Made by a program: the position numbers and the translations under genes
From: Cyclina sinensis
Taxonomy: Eukaryota > Mollusca > Bivalvia > Venerida > Veneridae
Length of the DNA: 64,000 nucleotides
Assembly: GCA_012932295.1 (NCBI GenBank)
Contig: JAAONU010000001.1
Span: 7,215,104-7,279,103, forward strand
Direction of reading: 5' to 3'
In this document: piece after piece, positions 25,401 to 35,930 of the stretch
Layout: each line of letters begins with the position of its first letter
Position numbering within the stretch: the stretch's first letter is position 1
The notes under the pieces: generated by a model
The model's input: only the letters and a program-made list of their open reading frames with translations
Database searches by the model: none
What the model was told of the DNA's origin: nothing

Positions 25401-28400
25401 CCACCGCCCATCTCGTTTCATTAAGTAAATCTTATTTACATTATAAGTTTTCTTTTCGAATACTTGCAGCTCATACGGCTTTACTAGGGTTGTAGGCTCG
25501 AGTGGGAAGAATAAGGAAAAGATATCTAAATATTTAATATCGTAGTGTAAAGTAACATTATATAGTGTCAGAGGTACAAGTTGCTTTGTTCTTCAACGGT
25601 ATAAATAGCAGGTGTACCGTGCAGGTATATCCATCGATGTTATTACTGCAAGCTGATTGACCCTTACGCCAAGTGAACTAACGGCGCTACTTTGCGCTAT
25701 AGTATAATATATTTGCAATTTCTGGCGCAGGTACCATTAAATTGCGAACTCAGGACTGCGGATAAATCGCAGACTTCGAAAAAGTAATGCTGTAAAATGC
25801 GCATTCGATGTTGCTAAACAAACGTCACGGAAACATAGTCCCCCTAAAAAAAATGATTTGTCGGATGTGTCATCGTTGCCGAACGATTCATTTCTTTTTA
25901 ATATAGAACTGTGTGGTGAAATTTCCAATATTATTCTAAATTTCAGTCTACCTTGAACAGACCGCAACTTAACTTCTTTTCGAGCGTGTATCCCATAAAA
26001 TGTTAAATATATATTTGGTAATAATGTGAAGTAACATTTAGTTAGGTGTTCTTTAATGACATCACTCGGAAACAGTTAGTTTACCACTTTCATAAATCTT
26101 ACTGAATTCAGCTTTCTGCGGCTTGTACGTAAGAATCAGCCGTGACATTCCACGATTCAACTCTCTTTAAATCAAAATGCGTACTTTTATGGAGGCCTTT
26201 GATTATGTTTAGACTTACTGTATTGGCTCCATGTGACTGTTATGTTAAGAAACATTCTTTTGATTTTATCGATTGTTACTTTAATTTTGAACTGTTCCTA
26301 TTAATGCATCTTGTCATAAATGTCCTATTCTTATTCAAGACGTTTATAAAGATAGGTAACGAATTAAACAAATCAAAATTTCGACCATCTAGATTATCTC
26401 TACAACGCAACATGTTACAACACAGTTATTTTTGTTAAACGTACCTGTAGTTGTACGTAAAATTTAAAACGGCTTAAGCTTACATGTGAATGAAGCGTTC
26501 AAATTCAGAACGCACCCTTTTAGTATGACATAACATGTCATAATTATTTATAATAACATAGATTTTGTTAGAAGGTATCAGGGATGAGGGAAACCTTGTT
26601 ATTATTTTGCCATACACTCCGTATGAACTCATATAAACGTTGTAACTAATGTGACCAAACTATAATTATTATCTTGCTATGTCTGCAAGATTTGAGATTT
26701 CTGTCTTTTGTTTTCAGACTGTGTACATGGGAGCCACAGGAGAACATTCTAGACGCTTCCTTAATAAAACAGTTCGAGGAGGAGTAAGTGTTATCTAAAT
26801 TTTTTCCGTTTTTGCTTTTTTTTCATTGGATCAGTCCGATTTTAATTTTTTTGCAGAGTCCATTTTATTTGATAGGTCTACCTCATAGAGCTGATGACGT
26901 GAAAATAAAGTAACATAGACTATAGTTCGAGCAAGAACTGTGTTGTGCGTACATGTGCTCTAAGAAGGAACCGTTCAAGACACGATACCTTAAAACTTTC
27001 TGTTAGCAAGCAAAAAACTTACTATGAGACCATGACGCTACATATATTGTGCTTATACATTAGTAACAAAATAAGTTAATGTAGGTTATTGGCACGAAAC
27101 TTCCAAAGTGGCAGACTGACCCGGGGCTAAGTTTAAAGAACAGCTTGAATGCTGAAAATATTATTGCGGAATTATTCTCTCACAAAACTATAAACGTTTT
27201 AATTAAGTATAGCATCAGTCTAAGAATTCCTCCCTTTACCTCTAGGGACATTCTTTTTCTCCCTTTCAAAGAATTCTGACATTATAGAAGAAATTGTTTT
27301 TAATGTTGCATGCACTTCTGCGATCATGAATTAACGAATGTTTTAAAACGATTCATCGAAATGAAGCTATTCTAGAAATTTGTTTCATCTTTTTCCCCAC
27401 ATTTATAACGTTGGCGGATCATACACCTATTTCGAGGTTAAATCATTCTTGTTTACATAATAAAAAGTAGTTAAGTGTATTTTCCTTAAGATCGAAAAAA
27501 TGTCTTGGATTTTCTAAAATGAATCCATTCTATTTTTGAGCTGGAAATTTCGATGACGGTGAAAAATTATACACACTGTTTTCCTGTCAATTTAAGTTGT
27601 TACAGGCTATTCAACTTATAATGCTATACACTGTGTTTCAAGCAAATTGTGTTTTTTTTACATAAGCCCTTTTCTTTAAAAACATTACTCTTCTTTGTCA
27701 AACTTTTTGTGCTATACTTTGTACACTATTTTAGCATCAAACTAATCAAAGTTCATATCGTTCAGTTTCTCTTTCTCCGAGTATCGACCTTGAAATGTAC
27801 AGCGCCTCTCTGCTAGGCCGCAGACAGTTCGTGCGGTGAATCAGACCCGAGTAGAGTTGACTAATTCAGGACAACTGGCAAGTGCTAAAATGTTAATAGA
27901 AAAACCCGAGGTCTATTCAATTCTGAGTAATAATAATGAGTAACCCATTGAATTGCTGGAAGTCTGTAGAAATGTATGTGAAGGATACAGGAAAAGGCGT
28001 ATTATAAATGCTTACAAAGTAATGATAAACATTTTAAGTGTATACTGTTTGAACAATAAGATGAACTTAGCACTTAACGCTTATTTTAATTTCCGTGAAA
28101 TCTGATAAATGTGTACATGTACCACCTTTATTTTGCGCAGTAATGGAAAATGAAATAAATTGATTGTACATGTGTTATGCCGTATTACAGAAGCTATTTT
28201 ATAAGCTAAAAAATTCAATAGTTTTAATTCTCTTAATAACCCATGTCAACAACGGACGCTATATTTTTGGTGTTTTTGCATGAAGATTTTGTTTCTTCAG
28301 TGGCTTTGCCGAAATCACAAGAATGGAAGGGAGGCGTGTTGGAAAGATTTGAGATGGGGTGATGTGTGTGTGCGTGTGTGTTTAGGCGGGGTGGGGGGCA

Positions 28401-31400
28401 TGAAAAAGCAATGGTGTTTTTCTGTTTTTGTTCAAAACTCATGATGTAAATGATAAACAGAGAGTAATCTCAATTTCTTCTTTTTCTTCGCCATTTTGAA
28501 ATTCGTTTTTGTTGTTTCTAGCATTCATTTCGGTTTGTTTCATAATGACAGCGGTTTCAATAAAATGTTATAACCGCATTGTGACCTGGTAAACGTGTTG
28601 TATGATTTCGTCTGTTAATAATGGCAAACTCTGATCAGTTTTTGTTTCTCTGCAGACAGAATATATCATACAATAATCTTCAGTTTAGAGATATTAGTAA
28701 ACGAAAGTACTTGAAAAACTCTTCGTTAATAAATTTTATGTTCTAAAGAAATATCATGTTTCGTGCTGAAATTAAAAAATCTTTCGTTTTTGTCTTGATT
28801 TATTGCTGTTTTATAAATGAACCCGACTGTAAAGGAGAGAAAAGTCTTGGAACGGTCACGTGTAAGTTTTAAGTATGACGCGTGTTTTCAGCAATTTATA
28901 GCTAGGCCTACATACATAGTCACGCATTTGTTACGTAACATGAGAGAAGTTAAAGATTTATTGACGTATGTTTTCTCCTGTCTGTCTGCGAACATTTCAC
29001 GTCAGCTCCGAAGAGTTCAGTGGGGAAATACAAGACACAAAAAGTTATCCATTCCAGAGACACGTCTGGCTTTTTAACGTGCTCGCTTTATAGACCGATG
29101 CACGGGAGCTCGCTCGAACGACTGTTTGTAGCATTAGTGGGGAAGCGGGGAATTGAACTTGTGACTCATACTTTACCACTGATCCAAATAACGCATGCTG
29201 TGTCATGTAAAGCCATGCATTATATTACAGCGCAGTTACATGATTGTCACATATTTTTATATGCCCGAAGGGGGCATATTATGTTATGATCAAGGGCGTC
29301 CGTTCGTCCGTCCGTTAGCAATTTGGTTTCTGGAAGATTACTTGAGTACTCTTTTGCCTACTGTCTTTTATTTGCATGTGGTTATTGTCCACATTAAGTG
29401 AATGAACCCTATTGAATTTGGAGTCAGTAGCTCAAAGGTCAAGGTCGCATTGACCGTAACATTGAAAACCATTTCCGCCATGTAAGTTGACAATCATTTG
29501 TTATAGAGACTTCAAACTTAATATCATGATTGCACACATTGAGTGGATGACCCCTACACATTTTTAGGTCAGTATTTCAAAGGTCAAGGTCACAGTAACC
29601 TAAATGTTTAGAATCATTTACACTCTGTAACTTGACAACCATTTGTCATGTAATGGTTGCACACATTCAGTGAATGACCCCTATTGATTTTGGAGTCAGT
29701 AGCTCAAAGGTCAAGGTCGCGTTGACCTTAACATTGAAACCATTTCCGCCGTGTAACTAGACAATCATTTGTTGTAGAGACTTCAGACTTTATACCATGA
29801 TTGCATACATTGACCTCTACACATTTTGGCATCAGTATGTGAAAGGTCAAGGTCACAGTGACCTAAATGTTTAGAATCATTTACACTCTGTAACTCGACA
29901 ACCATTTCTCATAGAGACTTCAAAATTCATATAATGGTTGCACACATTATTGCGGTCAGTAGGAAAGGTAAATCATTTAATGTTAAAGCCTAAGGTTTCC
30001 TCCCTTATATCACTACTGCACCACACTTAGGAAAAAAACACCCTTCAGGCATATAATGCTCCGCCCAGCAGTTTTCTTGTTTTTTTATCCATTTGTATAT
30101 ATTGTCATTATTGATGTTATAACTGACCTCGAAAACAAGAAAAAGAAAAAAATGGAACGTAAGAAAAGCGAGAGATAACTCCTTAACACAGTCTGTGTAT
30201 GTATTGCTTTTACAAAATTAATATTTGAAAAGAAGTCAAAACAATAGAAGCAAAATGTTGCTGAAATTCGTATTGCTTCTTCACACGAAAAAAAACCCAG
30301 TAACAACAACAACAAAAAGGAATTATTCGCGTCTAAACTTGCGTCAGCGTCATCTACTGCGTCGCAATTAAGTAGTAACTTTGAAATATTATGAAGCTTT
30401 GGAGAAATTCATTTATTGTTAAGTTTCTCAATAAAATTATTGATCGCATCAGACATTTATATTGCAGCGTGCATATTAATTTATTTAGTACGCATAAAAC
30501 TTATAAGCTGAAAATTACTGTCTGTAGGACTCAATTTGTGATATTGTTTCTTCTTTAATGTCATTTCGAACAGTTAGGTATGCTATTTTCAGAGATCATA
30601 ATGAAGTTTCTATGGAAGCTCATTGTTCTATCTATCCCCCGGCCCCCTCCTTACCGCCCCCACCCCTCCCCTTCCCCACCCGGAAAAAGTTGCAACTGAA
30701 ATAAAAATAAAACAGTAATAAAGCGTAATTTGCACAACTCCGGCTAATTCGAAGCTCCAGTGCAGAGTAATATACTAACAACCTTTTCGCACTGAGGCCG
30801 CGAATTTATTCTCTTTTTTATCTTTATTTCAAAAAGAAGTTGTATCTAGAGGTAATTATATAAAACATTTTTCTGACATCGCTTAGGAAGTAAATTTTGC
30901 AGCTTAAATCTATTACGGTCAGTGCCTCCTCGGTTCGAACCAGTATTTGTGCCGAAAGCGTGAACTGCGGAAAGCCGCTAGAGATTCTCGCCGCTCTAGA
31001 ATTCTAACCAGCAACCCCTTGGTCCGGATGTAAACTTTCTACCAATGGTACACTGCTCCTTCAGCGCTATGAAGGTCATCTCTCTGTTCCGGATAGCTTT
31101 TTTTAAGAACGAAAGCCGTTAACTCATTAGCAATAAATTTTTCTTTATAATATAATATATTGATTGAGTCTGGTTACAGAATTATACTTATTTCCGTCTG
31201 CTAATTTAAACACTAAATTGTCTTGTCACGTGGGTCAAACGGCTTCCTTTCTAGCTATTATTGTTTTATTACCCAATTTTTACTTATTTTTTGTTATTTT
31301 AATGTAACAAATCAACTGGCTATTTAATGCATCATTTCATGTCTGTATTTAGTGCTTTGATACTTAGTTATTTTAGCATCCCTTCTCACATTTCTTTATT

Positions 31401-34400
31401 TTCGTCTGCCTGTTTTCCGACCGGTGTCATGTCTGTTCTCTGTTCTGTTCTGTTATTAGCTTATGTCATTGTGTCCGGTTTCTGGACGATACGAGGAGAA
31501 AATATACCCCTGAACCAGTAAGATGAAAATATTTGTGTTCACCTCCCATAGACAAAGTTTAGAGGAAAAGAAAGAAATAATGAAAGAAAAAAGAAAGAAA
31601 GAAGAAAAGAGAGATAAAAAGAAAGAAATAAAGGAATGAGCATAAAAAAAGAAGAAAGTGATACAACAATTTAAAACTTTGAGATTACTCATCACTAAAT
31701 TGACAGTCCAAGTTATCGTTGCGAAACCGTTACCTTCTCGTGAACTCTGTAACTAATCAACATGTTTACGAAGTTTACAAGTTTTTTTTCCCTATCAGTG
31801 AGAGTGGTGTCAAGGCCAAGCGTCGTTACTTTTCTCTGGAAATATCGATGTAACGAAAACAGAACAGAACTTCATTGTAGTATTGTTTACATAATATTGG
31901 GTTACCAATCAAACACAGCTACTGCTCTGCCTGCCAAACGTGACAAAAAGTTAATAAATAAGTAAAATAGTTTTAAACAATTACGCGGCAGGTGCGTGTT
32001 TTAATTGCTTATTGTTGTTAAACAGAAGTATTTATTGCCTTTTTGATAAGTTTTTGCTTGTATAAAATGTCATCTACACGTAAAATAAAATATAATAAAT
32101 GATCATCGGAAAACGCTTGGTTTTCGCCATGGAAAAATTTCGGACGCTCAGTATTTTGCGTTTAAGAAAATATTCAGAGCTTTAAAGAGCCTGACCAGAT
32201 GTTTAGAAATGCACGTACTTCCACCGGAAACGTTTTGAGGCTTGTTTTTTTTTCCCGTCTGATAATGATTCTGCGTGTCTTATCTTCAGCAAATAATTCT
32301 TTGGTTGTTTACATTCGCCCTTGTTTGTAGAAGAGAATAATCATAAACTTTCAAATAAACAAGAAATGAGCCCCAGTAAGTGAAAACCAACCTCGTATCT
32401 TTTGAAATGGACATGCGTTATGCCAAAACGTCTGTTTGTCTTGATAGGTGTAACGGTATGTTGAATTCATTTTGGGGATGTATTTAACAAGACATTAGGC
32501 ATGCAACAATTGTTTTAGTAGGATTTCGCACAGCGAGACCCAGGCAGGGTTTTCTTCGTGATTTGCGAGAATATGAAGACGACAAGGGACGATTTTTTTT
32601 AAAAAGTTTTTTTTTTAGTTTTAATACTGACCCTGAATGATTAAAATACATTCAATTTACACTACTGTTATCCTTCGAAAAATAAGCATTGCAAATCTTT
32701 TCATTTAGATATATTCATTGAGAAAGAAATTCTGCTCCCACTGAGAATATTTGAATACGAGAAATAATTTCCGATTTGCCCAGTTATAAATCAAATTCAC
32801 AGCTATACTGGAATTTATATTTTCTTTATTTATCTCTTAGAAGTGAAAGAGGTCTTTATTACTTCCAGTTTCCATGATATCCGTACAATTACCGTTCTTT
32901 CGGTAATTATTAATTTGTCTGGGTCATTTTAACACGGATATTGTGATTGCAAATTTAATGATATCTATATACTTACGATTTTTTTTCTATTTTCAGGGGC
33001 TATGATCCGCGCAGAGTGCGGGCTGCCTGTAGGAAAAAGAAGAGGAGACGTAGTGAGGTAAAATATTTAAATAAACATAGATCAAGTGAGAATGTAACTG
33101 GATTCTGCCAACTCTGTAGAGGGACTAAAACATATCATTTTTGCACCTTACGTGACATAACGCCATAATCACTACCTGATGAATCATAAACGGTTATGCA
33201 ATTATAAAACTAACGTTGGCGCGTGGCAGTTGGAGTTTCGATAAGTGTGCTCTTTTTAAACGTGGTCACAGCGTTAAAAACGTCACCAGGCGCTTGCAAT
33301 AGAACCTGATTTTAAAATAGTAATACCGGTTAAACGCTTGACGTGTTTTCTTACTCCATTTCGTTTGTTTTACGTCACTTAGCGTACAGTCATGCGTCAC
33401 TTAATTATTATGATATTATGTGTTATAATGAATATATTAAAGTGGTCGATGACATACTGCATACGTAATTCACTGGCTTATTTTCTTTGAAATATAAAAT
33501 GATTGATTATTGTAAGAAGAACATATGTTCAAAAATGTTTCCTTAAGGCATATAGCAACACAATAAGAAACAAACGATAAGGACTAATATTAATACATTC
33601 AGTGAACCTGTTGTACTGACATCTTGACATTATGTAATCAATTCGGTGCCATTCATATTTACATGATATTTATAAAATGGAATACTCGACCTCTTTAATG
33701 ATGAAGCGAACATGTAGAAAATGTATATTGCCTATCGGAAAATTCCGTCCTTCGGTCTATGTCTACATTAACACAATAAGGACGCGTTGATACAAAATGT
33801 CTCCGTAACACATGCACAGCTCTGTTGTGGCAAACAGTATCAACACCATTAAGCAGATGTTTTCTTAATGATTATGTCCTGCATCGCATAACACCATGTT
33901 TCCTTCAACAGCTGTAGTTTTCATAGTTTATTGACCGGTTGAATCTTGGAGGACAATTAAGCTGTTGTTTTTAAATTTGTTACTTATCTTTTTTTGTATC
34001 AAAACCCTAAAGAGATTATAATAATACAGGGTATCAGTAATTTCTTGATTTCTGATCCCAAACATCTGCCGAAACTGGCCCAAATATATATTTTTTTCGG
34101 ACTGTACAAAACTCCTTTGATTTTGAATAAAGGATTAAAAAAAATACTGGGTCAAAACCGTAAAGCCCAAAAGGTGTAAACGACCGAGGCGTTTGAGACT
34201 TCCACGTCATTATCTGTGTCTACAAATCAATGTCTTACCCGATTTATGAAACATATATTTTAAATATGTGCGTATGTACCGGACAAATCTTCCGGTTATT
34301 CAAATTACAGGAAGATTAGATACAATTGCCGTTTGTTGTTGAATCAAATTAACGAAAACTAGGTTAGATAAATTAAATATCGAGCACAGCGATTGGTTTT

Positions 34401-35790
34401 TACCACGGGTATACGAAGCTTTTTAGTGATAACTTCCCTGTTTACATGTTACCTTAAAAGGCATTGGAAATCCCTAAGTTAGTAATGCTTTATATATTAG
34501 AAAACGATAAACCCACATGTAGGCAATAAGCCATCGGGAAGTTAACGTTTACAAAACTATATACATGTTAACCGCGAATTTATATTTTGCACGTATTTTA
34601 CATGTATTTTCTGTATCTGTATCACAAATGCATATCAAATGAAGCAGTTTATTACAGCGGCACGAGTTCATGCAATGAACACATAAATACCGCTGTTTAC
34701 GTTTATTGTTACACGCTTTTTCTTCTGAAAGTGGCGAAATTTCACACTCCGTCCAATAAATCATAAAAAGTTTCTGTTTAATGCATGATATGAAATTTAA
34801 TGCTGCCATCTTTAATCTTGTGTTTTAATTACTGTCAGTTTAAAAAAAAGGTTATTTCCTTTATTAAAAAAATCATTTTTTCAGATCACCGAATCTCGTT
34901 CCCTGCCACTTCCTTTCTACGACTCAGATAGCGAACACGAGCCGCGAACGCCACCCCATGATCTATTGAAGAAGCATAAAAACAAAGTATCTCCGATTTC
35001 ATTGTCAAAATATGGTGGCGTGTGGCAAGCAGATGCCACGAGTAAGCGAGGGGACACTTTGTTTAAAAATGAGACGAAAAATCAATCGGAACAAAAGAAA
35101 CGCAAACTTGACCTGGATCCTATCGATAATAAAGAGAATGAAGTAAAACTGCATGACTCCACGTACAAAAATGGCGGGAAAAGTTGTCATCCAAAAATGA
35201 GAGCGAAGTACATGTTTCGCACGGGTGATTTCGAAAATGCTGACTGGGGCTATGATTGGAGTAGTTCGGATAATGAAAGTTTAAAAGGGACATCAGTTAA
35301 ACAAAGTACCGATCAAAGTGAAAATTCAAAAGACATTAACCCCGCAATGATTTTCCCGCAAAAGTCCATAAATCAAAACTTCCTGCACAGTTTATCCGAA
35401 ATATCCAGTGTCACGAGCGAGTCAACAATTCCCGCCATAGATGAAATGGAAGATTCCGCAAGAGTTACGGAACTTGATTGGAACAGGCCCGCTAGTTGTC
35501 CAATGTTGGACAACACTTTCCTTGACGAACCGTTTCCACCAATTCTGGAAATCGACGAAAGCATGCCCACGCTAAGAAACGAAAACGAAAACATTTGTTT
35601 TAACGACGAGACTGAAGATCTTGCGAAACCGACAGAAACAGGAACGGACCAACTGCTAGAAACCAAACCGGAAGTTGACATTGAGGCATATCGGGAACAT
35701 ATTTTTGTAACGGAAGTGACTCTGGATAACCTGACTGTGATTATTCATGAAAGTGATAAAATGAAGGGGTTTTTCAAATATGAGACGTAA
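16366..35790 (+). CDS. Polycomb chromobox protein (Pc/CBX2-4-6-7-8 class), five exons
   Basis: Joining 16366-16419, 18141-18184, 26718-26783, 32997-33057 and 34885-35790 gives an uninterrupted 376-residue protein with GT/AG introns and matching phases. Residues 5-55 form a chromodomain: VFIADYIKKKRRRKG, then EYLVKWKGYP, then TWEPQENILDASL. The methyl-lysine aromatic cage is F6, W27 and Y30; the third position is W in most Polycomb CBX proteins, so Y30 is HP1-like. A basic segment (R67-R73) is a likely nuclear signal. The C-terminal 30 residues (about 347-376: VTEVTLDNLTVIIHES, then GFFK) match the C-box by which CBX proteins bind RING1 in PRC1. Expected role: reading H3K27me3 and tethering PRC1 for repression. 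The middle region is acidic, Ser-rich and unlike any family I know. Start choice: first ATG, directly before the chromodomain. Orthology to a single vertebrate CBX cannot be assigned. Confidence 0.93.
17574..17657 (-). repeat. 42-bp direct duplication with B-box-like motif
   Basis: Two 42-bp copies (17574-17615, 17616-17657) differ at two positions. Each contains GGGTTTGAACCT, whose reverse complement AGGTTCAAACCC fits a Pol III B box, so the block may derive from a tRNA-related SINE on the minus strand. Confidence 0.7.
17742..17930 (-). pseudogene. possible fragment of a coding sequence, unrecognised
   Basis: A 62-codon minus-strand frame starting ATG ACA ACT GGG has balanced amino-acid composition (FDFTAARAHEISAYVSKN... 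and EEGVTVVSSYPKKAAYQNV) that looks more protein-like than the other chance frames here. It sits antisense inside chromobox intron 1. I do not recognise the family, see no flanking exons, and cannot exclude a chance frame. It could be a transposon or retrocopy remnant. Confidence 0.25.
18141..18184 (+). CDS. chromobox gene exon 2
   Basis: 44 nt after TTTTGCAG, entering phase 0 and ending two bases into a codon at GTATTT. Encodes GNLEYLVKWKGYPT with cage residues W27 and Y30, the most diagnostic chromodomain segment. Confidence 0.93.
22615..22657 (+). promoter_or_regulatory. cluster of CRE-type sites in intron 2
   Basis: TGACGTCA at 22615-22622, TGACGTAG at 22626-22633 and CGACGTCA at 22650-22657 lie within 43 bp. 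CREB/ATF proteins bind such sites; an intronic enhancer is an inference only. Confidence 0.35.
25370..25377 (+). promoter_or_regulatory. perfect palindromic CRE in intron 2
   Basis: TGACGTCA inside the longer palindrome GATGACGTCATC. No transcript start nearby is known. Confidence 0.35.
26718..26783 (+). CDS. chromobox gene exon 3
   Basis: 66 nt between TTTTCAG and GTAAGTG. Completes the split Arg codon and encodes LCTWEPQENILDASLIKQ plus FEE: W37 of TWEP, the Polycomb-type ENILD turn and the C-terminal helix of the chromodomain. Ends two bases into a codon. Confidence 0.93.
29030..29200 (-). repeat. SINE family A, diverged copy
   Basis: Matches, by eye, the copy at 58490-58757: 'ccattccagagacacgtctgg' region, a 'gtagcattagtggggaagc' region, then B-box complement (ggaattgaactt) and A-box complement (taccactgatcc, 29174-29185), all in minus orientation. 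Confidence 0.65.
29258..30070 (+). repeat. interspersed repeat with 'gcccgaagggggc' end and nuclear-receptor motifs
   Basis: Starts at TATGCCCGAAGGGGGCATAT (an inverted repeat) followed by CGTCCGTTCGTCCGTCCG, and ends near 'aggcatataatgctccgccc'. Inside, a module of about 135-145 bp repeats roughly four times; each copy has 'aaaggtcaaggtc' plus a TGACC half and a 'gacaaccattt' string. Boundaries are approximate. The copy at 29841-29870 contains a perfect ERE-type palindrome. Confidence 0.75.
29847..29863 (+). promoter_or_regulatory. overlapping ERR-type half site and perfect ERE palindrome
   Basis: TCAAGGTCA (29847-29855) overlaps GGTCACAGTGACC (29851-29863), the consensus inverted repeat with 3-bp spacing. 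Sister modules carry degenerate versions (GGTCACAGTAACC, GGTCGCGTTGACC). The motif is part of a repeat; binding is not shown. Confidence 0.5.
30905..31060 (-). repeat. tRNA-derived SINE, family B
   Basis: On the minus strand: AGGAGCAGTGTACCATTGGT head, GCTGGTTAGAATTC B-box-like region, then a body with 'ttcacgctttcggcacaa' and 'ctggttcgaacc'. Same family as 4885-5037 and 44963-45110. Confidence 0.75.
31558..31640 (+). repeat. GAAA-rich polypurine tract
   Basis: About 80 bp of almost pure A/G with GAAA, GAAAGAAA and AGAGAG units. Confidence 0.85.
32997..33057 (+). CDS. chromobox gene exon 4
   Basis: 61 nt between TTTTCAG and GTAAAA; completes the Glu codon and ends phase 0. Encodes GYDPRRVRAACRKKKRRRSE, a strongly basic linker and likely nuclear localisation or DNA/RNA-contacting segment just after the chromodomain. 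Confidence 0.88.
33058..34884 (+). other. chromobox intron 4
   Basis: 1,827 bp, GTAAAA...TTTTTTCAG. Nothing recognised inside. Confidence 0.85.
34885..35790 (+). CDS. chromobox gene exon 5, with C-box and stop
   Basis: 302 codons including TAA, starting ITESRSLPLPFYDSDSEHEP after TTTTTTCAG. It contains an SPISLSKYGG motif, a KKRK basic patch, a D/E/S-rich middle and the terminal C-box. Its GC content and codon use are higher than the flanks. The last coding segment is partly duplicated in the 3' UTR. Confidence 0.92.
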   Translation: MTESRSLPLPFYDSDSEHEPRTPPHDLLKKHKNKVSPISLSKYGGVWQADATSKRGDTLFKNETKNQSEQKKRKLDLDPIDNKENEVKLHDSTYKNGGKSCHPKMRAKYMFRTGDFENADWGYDWSSSDNESLKGTSVKQSTDQSENSKDINPAMIFPQKSINQNFLHSLSEISSVTSESTIPAIDEMEDSARVTELDWNRPASCPMLDNTFLDEPFPPILEIDESMPTLRNENENICFNDETEDLAKPTETGTDQLLETKPEVDIEAYREHIFVTEVTLDNLTVIIHESDKMKGFFKYET

Positions 35791-35930
35791 AGTTGAAAGG
35801 AGTGTTACAAAAGTTTTATGAATTACAACTTGTACAATAAATGAAGGGGTTTTCAAATATGAGACTTAAAGTTGATTTTGAAAGGAGCGTTACAAAAGTT
35901 TTATGGATTACAACTTGTACAATAAATGAA
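35759..35930 (+). repeat. tandem duplication across the chromobox stop codon and poly(A) signal
   Basis: Copy 1 (about 35761-35840) holds the last codons, the TAA stop and an AATAAA at 35836-35841. Copy 2 (about 35841-35925) repeats it with one T fewer in the T run, cgtaa changed to cttaa and a 5-6 bp insert (ttttg), and ends with a second AATAAA at 35921-35926. A third start (aaatgaagg) follows. The gene therefore has two poly(A) signals 85 bp apart, and copy 2 is a fossil of the coding end. Confidence 0.9.

Larger units (their letters stand above)
18185..26717 (+). other. chromobox intron 2
   Basis: 8,533 bp, GTATTT...TTTTCAG, AT-rich. Contents noted: a TA-rich microsatellite near 24311-24332, a CRE-like cluster at 22615-22657 and a perfect palindromic CRE at 25370-25377. 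No other exon or full repeat recognised. Confidence 0.85.
26784..32996 (+). other. chromobox intron 3
   Basis: 6,213 bp, GTAAGTG...TTTTCAG. Holds a SINE A copy (29030-29200), a large interspersed repeat with nuclear-receptor motifs (29258-30070), a SINE B copy (30905-31060) and a purine-rich GAAA tract (31560-31640). A CCCC-rich patch lies at 30637-30680. Confidence 0.85.
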
